From the NCBI RefSeq assembly GCF_013248965.1, contig NZ_JABRVQ010000004.1:104879-168878 (forward strand): a stretch of 64,000 nucleotides of DNA, in the 5' to 3' direction. Positions 36,794 to 45,342 of the stretch are shown piece after piece. How positions within the stretch are numbered: the stretch's first letter is position 1; each line of letters starts with the position of its first letter. This DNA is from Psychrobacter okhotskensis (GTDB taxonomy: Bacteria; Pseudomonadota; Gammaproteobacteria; Pseudomonadales; Moraxellaceae). The notes beneath the pieces were generated by a model that was given only the letters and a program-made list of their open reading frames with translations, searched no databases and was not told where the DNA came from. The translations under genes were made by a program, and so were the position numbers.

Positions 36794-38020
36794 ATGGCGT
36801 TATCACTACAAAAAGACAAAATCCGCTTTTTATTGCTTGAAGGTCTACACGACAATGCCTTAAAAATATTGACAGATGCTGGTTATCAAAACATCGAGAA
36901 TATCAGTCATGCGTTAGATAAAGAAGAGCTGATCGAAAAGATCAAAGACGCTCACTTCATCGGTATTCGCTCACGCACCCAACTGACGCGTGAAGTACTG
37001 GAGCATGCGCACAAGCTGATTGGTATTGGTTGCTTCTGTATCGGTACCAACCAAGTAGACTTGGAAGCGGCTCGTGAACTGGGTATTCCCGTCTTTAACG
37101 CGCCGTATTCGAATACTCGTTCGGTGGCTGAGTTGGTATTGGCCGAAACCATCATGCTGTATCGCGGCATTCCTGAAAAAAATGCCACCGTACATCGCGG
37201 CGGCTGGGGCAAGTCTGCGACCAACTCGCATGAAGTACGTGGCAAGACCATGGGTATCGTCGGCTATGGCTCTATCGGCTCACAGTTGTCTGTGTTAGCA
37301 GAAAGTTTCGGTATGAAGGTCATTTATCATGACGTGGTGACCAAATTGCCATTGGGTAACGCCGTACAAGTCGGCAGCTTAGAAGAATTACTGTCGACCG
37401 CTGATATCGTGACCTTGCATGTTCCTGATGTGCCAAGCACCCGCTATATGATGAAAGCTGAGCAATTTGCGCATATGAAAGACGGTAGCTACTTTATCAA
37501 TGCGGCACGGGGTACTTGTGTCGAGATTGATGATCTAGCAGCGGTATTAGAATCTGGCAAAATCTTGGGCGCGGCGATTGACGTATTCCCAAAAGAGCCA
37601 AAATCTGCTGACCAAGAGTTTGAATCACCGCTACGTAAATTCGATAACGTGATTTTGACGCCACATATCGGCGGCTCAACGCAAGAAGCACAAGCCAACA
37701 TCGGTCTAGAAGTCGCAGAAAAATTCGTTCGATATTCAGATCAAGGTGATACCCTCACGGCAGTGAACTTCCCAGAAGTCTCTATTCCGTTTAAAGAAGG
37801 CTCACATCGTCTGTTACATATTCACAAAAACGTACCTGGCGTCCTCTCACAGATTAACCGTCTGTTCGCTGAGGCGCACATCAATATCTTGGCACAGAGC
37901 TTAATGACCGAAGGCGATGTTGGTTATTTGGTCATGGACGTAGATTACAACGACTCAAGCGCGGCGCTGGATCAGCTAAAAGACGTTGAAGAAACCATTC
38001 GCGTCCGTATTTTGTTCTAA
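36794..38020 (+). CDS. serA: D-3-phosphoglycerate dehydrogenase
   Basis: SerA commits glycolytic 3-phosphoglycerate to serine synthesis and also reduces 2-oxoglutarate. The 408 residues are arranged like the E. coli enzyme: a catalytic domain (SRTQLTREVL, CIGTNQVDLEAARELGIP), an NAD-binding Rossmann fold (GIVGYGSIGSQLSVLAE), the active-site His in LTPHIGGSTQEAQ and a C-terminal ACT domain (HKNVPGVLSQINRLFAEAHI) that binds serine for feedback inhibition. The start has AGGACAG about 6 bp before the ATG. A terminator follows. The divergent neighbour is the likely D-2-hydroxyglutarate dehydrogenase. Confidence 0.96.
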   Translation: MALSLQKDKIRFLLLEGLHDNALKILTDAGYQNIENISHALDKEELIEKIKDAHFIGIRSRTQLTREVLEHAHKLIGIGCFCIGTNQVDLEAARELGIPVFNAPYSNTRSVAELVLAETIMLYRGIPEKNATVHRGGWGKSATNSHEVRGKTMGIVGYGSIGSQLSVLAESFGMKVIYHDVVTKLPLGNAVQVGSLEELLSTADIVTLHVPDVPSTRYMMKAEQFAHMKDGSYFINAARGTCVEIDDLAAVLESGKILGAAIDVFPKEPKSADQEFESPLRKFDNVILTPHIGGSTQEAQANIGLEVAEKFVRYSDQGDTLTAVNFPEVSIPFKEGSHRLLHIHKNVPGVLSQINRLFAEAHINILAQSLMTEGDVGYLVMDVDYNDSSAALDQLKDVEETIRVRILF

Positions 38021-38092
38021 TAGATTACTCATAACGTTTCAGACTGACGGTATACTGATGGTATAAAAACACGTCTTAAAGTAAGTTAAGCG

Positions 38093-38131
38093 AAATAGCA
38101 GATGACCTTGGTGGTTGTCTGCTATTTTTTT
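38093..38131 (+). terminator. Terminator after serA
   Basis: A perfect 10-bp stem AAATAGCAGA / TCTGCTATTT is followed by more Ts. Confidence 0.85.
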
Positions 38132-38276
38132 ATGTTGGGTATCGTTATAAGTATAGGGTCTAGATTGCTTTGTTTGATTTTACTGCGTTAGCGACCTTCG
38201 ACCACGATTGTCCTACAAAAGTCCTAATGAGTGAGCAGGTTGAGACTGGTTAATATTGAATGAGCAAAACCATTGA

Positions 38277-38351
38277 ACCATTTAAGACAAAACCATTTAA
38301 GACAAGAGCATGCAAAATAAAACCATACAAAATAAAGCCATGCAAAATAAG
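38277..38351 (+). repeat. Degenerate 15-bp tandem array (five units)
   Basis: Five consecutive 15-bp units resemble ACCATTTAAGACAAA and ACCATACAAAATAAA. The array lies 55 bp before the DUF488 gene, and further partial units extend to about 38380. A 24-codon frame (ATG 38310 to TGA 38384) runs through the last units, encoding a repetitive QNK-rich peptide, but it has no good ribosome binding site. Confidence 0.7.
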
Positions 38352-38406
38352 ACGACAACCATAAAACTTAAAACCACAATGTGACAATACGATAACGGCT
38401 TAACTT

Positions 38407-38940
38407 ATGACCACCACATTTTATACGATTGGACATTCGACCCGTAGTCTTGATGAGCTGATTGAGATGCTTCAAGCGGCTGATATCGAATTGCTCATCG
38501 ATGTGCGCAGCTTTCCTCGTTCTCGTACCAATCCTGTTTTTAATATCGATACTTTTCCACAAGCGCTCAGTCAAGTTGGTATCAGTTATCAGCACTGCAC
38601 CGACCTTGGCGGGCGACGTCCAAAACAAAGGCAGGTCGATGAGCAGATAAATGATTTATGGCGCGTGCAAGCTTTTCATAACTATGCAGATTATGCGTTG
38701 AGTGATACTTTTCAAGCCGCTCTCGACCAACTCATGCAACTGGGAAAAAAACAGCGTCTGACCCTGATGTGTTCTGAAGCAGTATGGTGGCGTTGCCATC
38801 GGCGTATCATTACCGATTATTTACTTCTGAGAGGCCATAGGGTGGATCATATCATGGGCGTTGGTCGCTTAGATCTTGCCAAACCAACACCAGGAGCTGA
38901 GCTAAATAGTCAAGACCAAGTGGTTTATCCAGCGGTATAA
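38407..38940 (+). CDS. DUF488 family protein
   Basis: The 177-residue protein has the full DUF488 pattern: FYTIGHSTRSLDELIEML, LIDVRSFPRSRTNP, YQHCTDLGGRRP and the Cys-containing CSEAVWWRCHRRII with a downstream HIMGVGR. The family is widespread and cytoplasmic. The conserved Cys-Glu-Trp-Arg cluster suggests an enzyme, but its reaction is not established. It stands alone, with a long hairpin after it and a repeat array before it. Confidence 0.88.
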   Translation: MTTTFYTIGHSTRSLDELIEMLQAADIELLIDVRSFPRSRTNPVFNIDTFPQALSQVGISYQHCTDLGGRRPKQRQVDEQINDLWRVQAFHNYADYALSDTFQAALDQLMQLGKKQRLTLMCSEAVWWRCHRRIITDYLLLRGHRVDHIMGVGRLDLAKPTPGAELNSQDQVVYPAV

Positions 38941-38944
38941 AAAA

Positions 38945-38987
38945 AGGGTTAAAAGAAGATACGCTGTTGGTCCCTTCTTTTAACCCT
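38945..38987 (+). terminator. Long hairpin after the DUF488 gene
   Basis: A perfect 14-bp stem AGGGTTAAAAGAAG / CTTCTTTTAACCCT begins a few bases after the stop. The tail is CATTTTC, only weakly T-rich, but on the other strand it is followed by TTTTT, so it may also serve trhO. Confidence 0.75.
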
Positions 38988-39046
38988 CATTTTCAATAAA
39001 TCCGCATTTCTAATAGACGCTAGTGTCGTTAAGTGTTTGCTGATTT

Positions 39047-40126
39047 CTATTGTTTAGATTTAGCGTTTTCTTGCTGCTTTCGCGCTTCAATCTTTGCCGC
39101 TTTACGCTTTTCTATAACGTCCATCACATCGCTACCAATATGCGCTTCGCCGCGCTTTTTCGCCAGCTGCATTTGATGCTCGCGCTCACGGAATCGCGCT
39201 TTTTGCTCGTCAGTGGCTTTATCGATACAATGCGGGCAAGATTCGCCTTTGATATAAGCCGCACTTTGCATGTCATCTTGCGTAATGGGCATACGACAAG
39301 CGAAGCATTGCTCATAGCTGCCTTTTTCTAAGTTATGATTGACCGAAACCCGATTGTCAAAGACGAAGCAATCACCTTGCCACATAGAGTCGCTGACGGG
39401 CACTTCTTCGAGATATTTTAGGATGCCGCCTTCTAGATGATAAACCTCTTCAAAGCCTTGCTCGCGCAAATAGGCTGTAGACTTCTCACAGCGGATACCA
39501 CCGGTACAGAACATCGCAACTTTTTTATGCTTAGCGGGGTCAAGCTCTTTTGCGACGTATTCTGGAAACTCGCGAAACGTTTCGGTATTCGGATTGACTG
39601 CATTTTGAAACGTACCAATTTGCACTTCATAATCGTTACGCGTATCAATCAAAATAACCTCAGGATCTGAGATAAGCGCATTCCACTCGCTTGGTTTTAC
39701 ATAGCGGCCGACCGATTGCAAAGGATCGATATTTTCTACGCCCATTGTCACAATTTCTTTTTTCAGCTTAACCTTCGTGCGATAAAAAGGCTGGGTATCG
39801 GTGTAAGATTCTTTAAAAGTAAAGCTGCCGATCGCTTCGATGCCACGCAAATAATCTAGGACATTATCGATACCTTGGCGGCTACCAGAAATCGTGCCAT
39901 TAATGCCTTCAGCAGCGATTAACAAAGTACCTTTGACCTCATTCTCAATCATGGTATTTAAAATCGGCTCACGATATTGCTCAAAATCTGCAAAGCGCGT
40001 GAACTTATAAAGGGCAGCAACGACGATGTTATTGGTGACGCTATCGTAAGCAGGTGCTGACTTGTTGTCAGTCAGATTACTGTTTTGGACATTGCTATCT
40101 ATATTTTTGTCTTGAATAGTACTCAT
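39047..40126 (-). CDS. trhO: tRNA uridine-34 hydroxylase TrhO (rhodanese domain)
   Basis: TrhO (formerly YceA, UPF0176) makes 5-hydroxyuridine at the wobble position of some tRNAs with oxygen. Residues 40-130 are the UPF0176 N-terminal domain ([19 protein letters not shown]); the rhodanese domain follows with the active-site Cys in [12 protein letters not shown]; then a Cys-rich zinc-like segment ([14 protein letters not shown]...CPHC) and a basic Lys/Arg tail. Start ATG 40126 has AGGAG upstream, better than the frame nine codons longer. A 300-bp region precedes the divergent restriction-modification gene. Confidence 0.93.
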   Translation of the reverse strand: MSTIQDKNIDSNVQNSNLTDNKSAPAYDSVTNNIVVAALYKFTRFADFEQYREPILNTMIENEVKGTLLIAAEGINGTISGSRQGIDNVLDYLRGIEAIGSFTFKESYTDTQPFYRTKVKLKKEIVTMGVENIDPLQSVGRYVKPSEWNALISDPEVILIDTRNDYEVQIGTFQNAVNPNTETFREFPEYVAKELDPAKHKKVAMFCTGGIRCEKSTAYLREQGFEEVYHLEGGILKYLEEVPVSDSMWQGDCFVFDNRVSVNHNLEKGSYEQCFACRMPITQDDMQSAAYIKGESCPHCIDKATDEQKARFREREHQMQLAKKRGEAHIGSDVMDVIEKRKAAKIEARKQQENAKSKQ

Positions 40127-40426
40127 GTTTTTCTCCTGCTGGCTAGGTCGCAAACCTAGTGCAATGATGGATTAAAAATTTAGTTTAAAAAGAGACGATA
40201 ACACCTATCTAATTGTGGAATTGATAAATGCGCGCGTAGTATAGCAAATTTTGCTAAGGTTTTGAATCGTTTAATAGCTGATGGCATCGTTACAGGCATA
40301 CACGACTTATTCATTAATTTATCTGAACGATTATAGCTTTTAGGCGTTTATACGATGAGTAGAGCTTGCTATAGTAGGCGTTTGCTCATCATTTTTTTCT
40401 ATTTATTTCATTGTAAAGGCGCTTGT

Positions 40427-43400
40427 ATGTCTCTGTTTCAATCTATCGTCATCGAAAAATATGTCCGCGAACTTGATAACACCCAGCTAGAGACAGCATG
40501 GCAGACTTATAGCCATTGTTTTTTAAACCTATCAAAGCAAGATAATATTCGCCTAAGTAAAGAAGAACAGTATCAAGAAGGATTTTTGCGCGACTTATTC
40601 GTCGATGTGTTTGGCTATACCTTAAACCCCAATCCTAACTATGACCTTACCACTGAATTCAAAAACCAAACCAGCAGCAAAAAAGCAGACGGCGCGATAC
40701 TCAAAGACGGTCACGCCATCGGAGTGGTCGAGCTAAAAGGTATGAATACCACTGACCTTAGCAAAATCGAGCAACAAGCTTTTGGCTATAAAAACAATCA
40801 GCCCCAATGTCGCTACGTCATCACCTCTAACTTTCAAAAGCTACGCCTGTATATTGATAATGCGGTCGAATTTATAGAGTTTGATTTATTTACTATGACC
40901 CAAGACAAATTTGCACTGTTATATCTATTACTGCATCGCGATGGGGTCATGGCAGATTTGCCTGCCAAGATTAAGTCTGAATCACTGTCGCAAGAAGAAG
41001 CGATTACTAAACAGCTATATCGAGATTATTCTGTCTTTAAGCGTGAGCTGTTCGCTGATTTAACCGCCAAGAATCCTGACATTGATGCGTTGATACTATT
41101 CCAAAAATCGCAGAAGTTACTCGACCGACTGTTATTTATCTTCTTCGCCGAAGACAGTCATCTGCTGCCTGCCAACTTTGCCAAAGGTATCATTAGTGAG
41201 TGGGAACAGCTCAAAGCTCTCAAAAGAAACGAGCCGCTGTACGATCAAGTTAAACAGTATTTTTCATTCTTAGATAACGGTTATAAGGACGAGCACTGCG
41301 AGATATTTGCTTACAATGGTGGTCTGTTCCGCCCCGATGAATTGCTCGATAAAGTGATCATTAGCGATGAGCTACTACGCAGTCATATTCTTATCCTATC
41401 AGAGTATAACTTTGCCAGTGAAGTCGATGTCAATATTCTGGGGCATATTTTTGAGAACTCCCTAACTGAGCTAGATGAAGTAAAAGCAGTGCTTGCAGGC
41501 GAGGTGGTGGACAAAGCGCAAACCAAGCGCAAAAAAGATGGCGTGTTTTACACGCCAAAGTACATCACCAAATATATCGTCGAAAACACAGTCGGCAAGC
41601 TTTGTGAAGACAAAAAGTTAGCGTTAGCATTGAATGACGAAGATTATGAGCAAGATATTACTATTAATAAAAGCGGTAAAAAACGAAAAAAAACAGATAA
41701 GAGAATCGAAGAAGAAAAGGTAGCTCTAGATAGATTAAATGCGTATCGAGACTGGCTATTACAAATCACGATTTGTGACCCTGCGGTAGGGAGTGGGGCG
41801 TTCTTGAATGAGGCGCTAAACTTCTTAATCGCTGAGCATGAGTATATCGTTGAGCTAGAGACTAAGCTATTTGGTAGCGGTCTGGCTTACCCTGATATCG
41901 AAAACAGTATTTTAGAAAACAACTTGTTCGGGGTCGATATTAATGAAGAAAGCGTCGAGATTGCCAAGCTGTCACTATGGTTACGCACAGCGCAGCCACG
42001 ACGTAAGCTGAATAATCTCAATGATAATATCCAATGCGGTAACTCACTGATTGATGATGTAGAAGTCGCAGGCGATAAAGCTTTTAATTGGCAAACGGCA
42101 TTCCCACAAGTCTTTGCAAAAGGTGGATTCGATGTGGTGATTGGTAATCCGCCTTATTTACGCATTCAAGGACTTCAAAGTGCTTATCCTGAAATGGTTA
42201 GCTATTATGAAAAGCAATTTGAATCTGCGATGGGGAATTATGATATTTATGTTTTATTTATTGAACGCTCTTTAGATTTAATTAAAGAGACTGGACAAGT
42301 TTCACTTATTTTACCGCATAAGTTCCTTATTTCTGAGTTTGGAGAAGGCGTCCGTAGATTACTGGCAGAAAACAAGCTTGTTGCAAGTTTATTACACTTT
42401 GAGGAACATCTAGTCTTTGAAGTAACGACTTATACTTGCATTTTAACGCTTAATAAAATGTCAAAAAATGAGCTACAATTTAGCTTTATCAACCCACAAA
42501 AAATCCAAGAAATGATTGAGTGGACAAGTTTGTCTTATGACGAATTGACTCATGAGAAATGGAATTTATTATCTGATACTGAAATTAATTTATTTGAAAA
42601 ATTACATAAACAACCCTTAACCGCAAAAGATGTATTTTCCAAAATATTTGTTGGATTACAAACCAGTGCAGATAAGATTTTTCTGATTGATGGTCATATT
42701 GAAGGTAATTTAGTTAAAGGCTATTCAAAATCTTTAGGCTGTGAGGTTGAGATTGAAGCAGGTCTCATGAAACCTTTGTTAAAAGGACAGGACGTAGCAA
42801 GATATAAATCTCTAATAAATGAAAACTTTGTCTTATTTCCATATAGTATTGACTCTGATGGTAAAGCAAAATCAATGACTGAAAATGAAGTAGCCCAAAA
42901 CTTCCCTTTGGGCTATCAATATCTTAAAGCCAATGAAGTAGCGTTAAGAGGACGCGAAAAAGGTCGTTTTAATGAACCAAATCAATGGTACTTATTTGGT
43001 AGAAAGCAAGGTATAAACGAGGTGGAACAGTCTAAAATTATTACTCCAGAGATATCTTTGGGTTGTAATATGAGTTTTGATGTTGGGTCTATGTATCATA
43101 ATACTAAGTGCTATTCTTTTATTTTAGATAAGCCGTCTGATTTGGCATATAAGTTTTATCTCTCAGTTTTAAATTCAAAAATATTATGGTTTTTCCTGTC
43201 TAATACTGGCTATGTTTTACGTGGGGGTTACTTCACTTTTAAAACAAATTATTTATATCCTTTTCCATTACCTAAACTGCCTGATAATGCTAAATATTTT
43301 TCTCAAAAAGCCGATCTAATGTTATCGTTAAACGAGCAGTTGCAGAACTCAACTGGTAAGTTTGTTCGCACCTTGCAGCGTAAATTTGATATCGACAAAC

Positions 43401-43645
43401 TCAGTAAAAAGCTAGAAAATTGGCATGAGCTAACGTACGCAGAGTTCATCAAAGAGCTAGGCAAAAAGAAAATTAAAATGAGCTTGGGCGATGAAGCTGA
43501 GTGGGAAGAGTATTTTTTAGCCGAACAGACTAAAGCAAAGCAATTGATAGCAGAAATTGAACGTACCGACCGTGAGATAGATCAAATGGTCTATAAGCTA
43601 TATGACTTAACCGATGCTGAGATTGCCATTATCGAAGCCAGTTAA
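40427..43645 (+). CDS. Type IIG-like restriction-modification enzyme (solitary)
   Basis: The 1072-residue protein combines endonuclease, methylase and specificity parts. The N-terminus has a PD-(D/E)XK-like nuclease site (Asp88 in KADGAILK; Glu102 and Lys104 in VVELKG). The adenine-N6 methyltransferase core has SAM motif CDPAVGSGAF (Asp451) and catalytic NPPY at 574-577. The C-terminal ~450 residues, with GRKQGINEVEQSKIITPE, would be the target-recognition domain and helical spacer. No separate methylase, specificity or restriction gene flanks it, so it should both cut and protect alone. Start ATG 40427 has AAAGG upstream. The DNA for the recognition part is visibly more AT-rich than flanking genes. 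Target sequence cannot be read. Confidence 0.87.
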   Translation: MSLFQSIVIEKYVRELDNTQLETAWQTYSHCFLNLSKQDNIRLSKEEQYQEGFLRDLFVDVFGYTLNPNPNYDLTTEFKNQTSSKKADGAILKDGHAIGVVELKGMNTTDLSKIEQQAFGYKNNQPQCRYVITSNFQKLRLYIDNAVEFIEFDLFTMTQDKFALLYLLLHRDGVMADLPAKIKSESLSQEEAITKQLYRDYSVFKRELFADLTAKNPDIDALILFQKSQKLLDRLLFIFFAEDSHLLPANFAKGIISEWEQLKALKRNEPLYDQVKQYFSFLDNGYKDEHCEIFAYNGGLFRPDELLDKVIISDELLRSHILILSEYNFASEVDVNILGHIFENSLTELDEVKAVLAGEVVDKAQTKRKKDGVFYTPKYITKYIVENTVGKLCEDKKLALALNDEDYEQDITINKSGKKRKKTDKRIEEEKVALDRLNAYRDWLLQITICDPAVGSGAFLNEALNFLIAEHEYIVELETKLFGSGLAYPDIENSILENNLFGVDINEESVEIAKLSLWLRTAQPRRKLNNLNDNIQCGNSLIDDVEVAGDKAFNWQTAFPQVFAKGGFDVVIGNPPYLRIQGLQSAYPEMVSYYEKQFESAMGNYDIYVLFIERSLDLIKETGQVSLILPHKFLISEFGEGVRRLLAENKLVASLLHFEEHLVFEVTTYTCILTLNKMSKNELQFSFINPQKIQEMIEWTSLSYDELTHEKWNLLSDTEINLFEKLHKQPLTAKDVFSKIFVGLQTSADKIFLIDGHIEGNLVKGYSKSLGCEVEIEAGLMKPLLKGQDVARYKSLINENFVLFPYSIDSDGKAKSMTENEVAQNFPLGYQYLKANEVALRGREKGRFNEPNQWYLFGRKQGINEVEQSKIITPEISLGCNMSFDVGSMYHNTKCYSFILDKPSDLAYKFYLSVLNSKILWFFLSNTGYVLRGGYFTFKTNYLYPFPLPKLPDNAKYFSQKADLMLSLNEQLQNSTGKFVRTLQRKFDIDKLSKKLENWHELTYAEFIKELGKKKIKMSLGDEAEWEEYFLAEQTKAKQLIAEIERTDREIDQMVYKLYDLTDAEIAIIEAS

Positions 43646-43672
43646 TGTCAGCATTTATCATTCTCTAAACAC

Positions 43673-43702
43673 AAAAAATCCAGCTCAAAGGCTGGATTTT
43701 TT
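43673..43702 (+). terminator. Bidirectional terminator
   Basis: A 12-bp stem AAAAAATCCAGC / GCTGGATTTTTT closes a 6-nt loop between the restriction-modification gene and the convergent Sel1-repeat gene. Confidence 0.9.
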
Positions 43703-43728
43703 ATTCGCTAAAATAAATAGCGTTAGAC

Positions 43729-44310
43729 TTATTTACTCTGAAACCAAGTATCCGCTTTACTACGAGCGCTAGCGATGTCTGAGCTTGATAAGTTCAATGC
43801 TAACTGACCGATTTTACCGCGTGCTTTGTTACGTACTTTTTCATCAAGCATGCCGTCACGGGCAGCCAAATCGTACCATTTATAAGCATCAACTAGGTTC
43901 TTTTGCTTTTCATCTAGCAAGGCAAGCGTATAGCTGGCACGGTTATCGCCGCGCATTGCCGCTTTTTCTAGCCAAACACGAGCTTGTTGTAGGTTTGGTT
44001 GGACACCTTCACCGCGCAAGTACATGATGGCAAGATTCAACTGAGCAGGGGCAACACCTTGTTGAGCCGCTTTGGTATACCACTGGATCGCTTGCTGAGT
44101 GTTTTGGGCAATCCCTTCACCTTTTTGCAAACGTTTGGCTAAGTAAAACTGAGCGTGATCGTTGCCTTGGGCAGCACGATTAGACAATTCACTGACAGGC
44201 ATTAGCTCAAAACGTGAGGTATCAAGTGGCACGTTTGATATTAACTCAGCGTTGGCAAGGCCAGCACAAGAAAACAAGGCAGTGAACAACGCAGCTTTTA
44301 ATAATTTCAT
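43729..44310 (-). CDS. Exported Sel1-repeat (TPR-like) protein
   Basis: The 193-residue protein has a signal peptide (MKLLKAALFTALFSCAGLANA, cleaved near residue 21) and then about four Sel1-like repeats, each around the pattern A...LA..Y..G.GV......A..W...AA..G (for example GNDHAQFYLAKRLQKGEGIA and APAQLNLAIMYLRGEGVQP). Such periplasmic helical repeats mediate protein contacts; partners are unknown. A Cys in the signal (FSCAG) could hint at a lipobox, but AGL is not a good match. It is a single gene. Confidence 0.85.
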   Translation of the reverse strand: MKLLKAALFTALFSCAGLANAELISNVPLDTSRFELMPVSELSNRAAQGNDHAQFYLAKRLQKGEGIAQNTQQAIQWYTKAAQQGVAPAQLNLAIMYLRGEGVQPNLQQARVWLEKAAMRGDNRASYTLALLDEKQKNLVDAYKWYDLAARDGMLDEKVRNKARGKIGQLALNLSSSDIASARSKADTWFQSK

Positions 44311-44721
44311 AGCAGCTCCAAAATTAGGCAGTTAATAAGCAAAAAGAGTTGTACCGCTAAACATTGTCTCGCTAAAGACAGTTAGACGGTGATAACAATT
44401 AGGTGAAATCTTGCGATATGAACTTACCTAATTATTAGCAATTTAAATAGTTGTTGAGTATAGCCGTTACCTTTAGTCAGACCGATAAACGGTTAAAATA
44501 GAGGTGTGACTGACACTATTTCGCTAGCTTAACACCCAAACTTACGAAACTCAAATACTAATTACACGATTTAATCCTCATCACTACCTTAGTGTCCTTA
44601 ATAAAATCATAGAGTTACTAAGAGATAATAAAGAGTTAACAATGTATTAAGGTCTAAAAACGTGCGTAATGTCTATTTTTAGATAATTTCAAAGGGGCGT
44701 AAACCCTTATTGTTGTAGGTA
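44311..44721. other. Intergenic region between metW and the Sel1-repeat gene
   Basis: This 411-bp AT-rich gap separates two minus-strand genes. A weak hairpin AAGGG / CCCTT around 44694-44710 could end metW transcription. Otherwise nothing was recognised. Confidence 0.5.
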
Positions 44722-45342
44722 TTATTGTGCTGGTTTTTGTTTGGTCACACGGTAAATAGCGACGTCTGCCAGCAGATTTGGCGCTTGGCGTATCAAGGCT
44801 TTCATGAGCGGTGTGTGACCTTTTTCCGAATCACTAACGGCAAAGCGGTTGATGATATGGATGTCATACTTGGCACAAAGCTGCTCAAAGTCTTTAAAGG
44901 TACATAGATGAATATTTGGCGTGTTATACCATTCATAAGGCAGCGCTTCTGAAACGGGCATCATGCCTTTAAGCCCTAGATGAAGTCGGTTTTGCCAATG
45001 GGCAAAGTTAGGGAAGGTGATGACTGCTTCGCGGGCAACTCGCAGCATATCGAGCAAGAGCACATCAGGCGCTTTCACCGCTTGCAGGGCACGTGCCATG
45101 ACCACGGTATCGAAGCTATTATCAGCGAAGCGCGCAAGGCCGTCATTCAGGTCTTGTTCAATGATAGACAAACCTTTGGCGATACCATCATTGATTTTTT
45201 CTTCGTCAATCTCAAGCCCATAGCCAGTGACGCCGCGATGTTGCTGCAAGTGTGCAAGGAGCTCACCATTGCCACAGCCTAAGTCCAGCACATGTGACTG
45301 CGGGGCAATCCAGCGCTCGGCCAGTTGATGATCCATTCTCAT
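44722..45342 (-). CDS. metW: Methionine biosynthesis protein MetW
   Basis: MetW is a SAM-dependent methyltransferase-like protein that partners MetX; in several bacteria MetX activity depends on it. The SAM motif is [16 protein letters not shown], followed by [11 protein letters not shown] and [16 protein letters not shown], then the diagnostic [17 protein letters not shown] and [15 protein letters not shown]. The 206 residues are normal length. Its start overlaps the metX stop (ATGA), showing coupling. The substrate of the methyltransferase fold, if any, is not known. Confidence 0.94.
   Translation of the reverse strand: MRMDHQLAERWIAPQSHVLDLGCGNGELLAHLQQHRGVTGYGLEIDEEKINDGIAKGLSIIEQDLNDGLARFADNSFDTVVMARALQAVKAPDVLLLDMLRVAREAVITFPNFAHWQNRLHLGLKGMMPVSEALPYEWYNTPNIHLCTFKDFEQLCAKYDIHIINRFAVSDSEKGHTPLMKALIRQAPNLLADVAIYRVTKQKPAQ

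Noticed and set aside
38277..38351. CRISPR array
   Set aside because: The units are 15 bp, contiguous and degenerate, without spacers; no cas genes are in the window.
40427..43645. BREX PglX methylase
   Set aside because: The NPPY methylase core could suggest PglX, but an N-terminal nuclease-like site is present and no other BREX genes are near.
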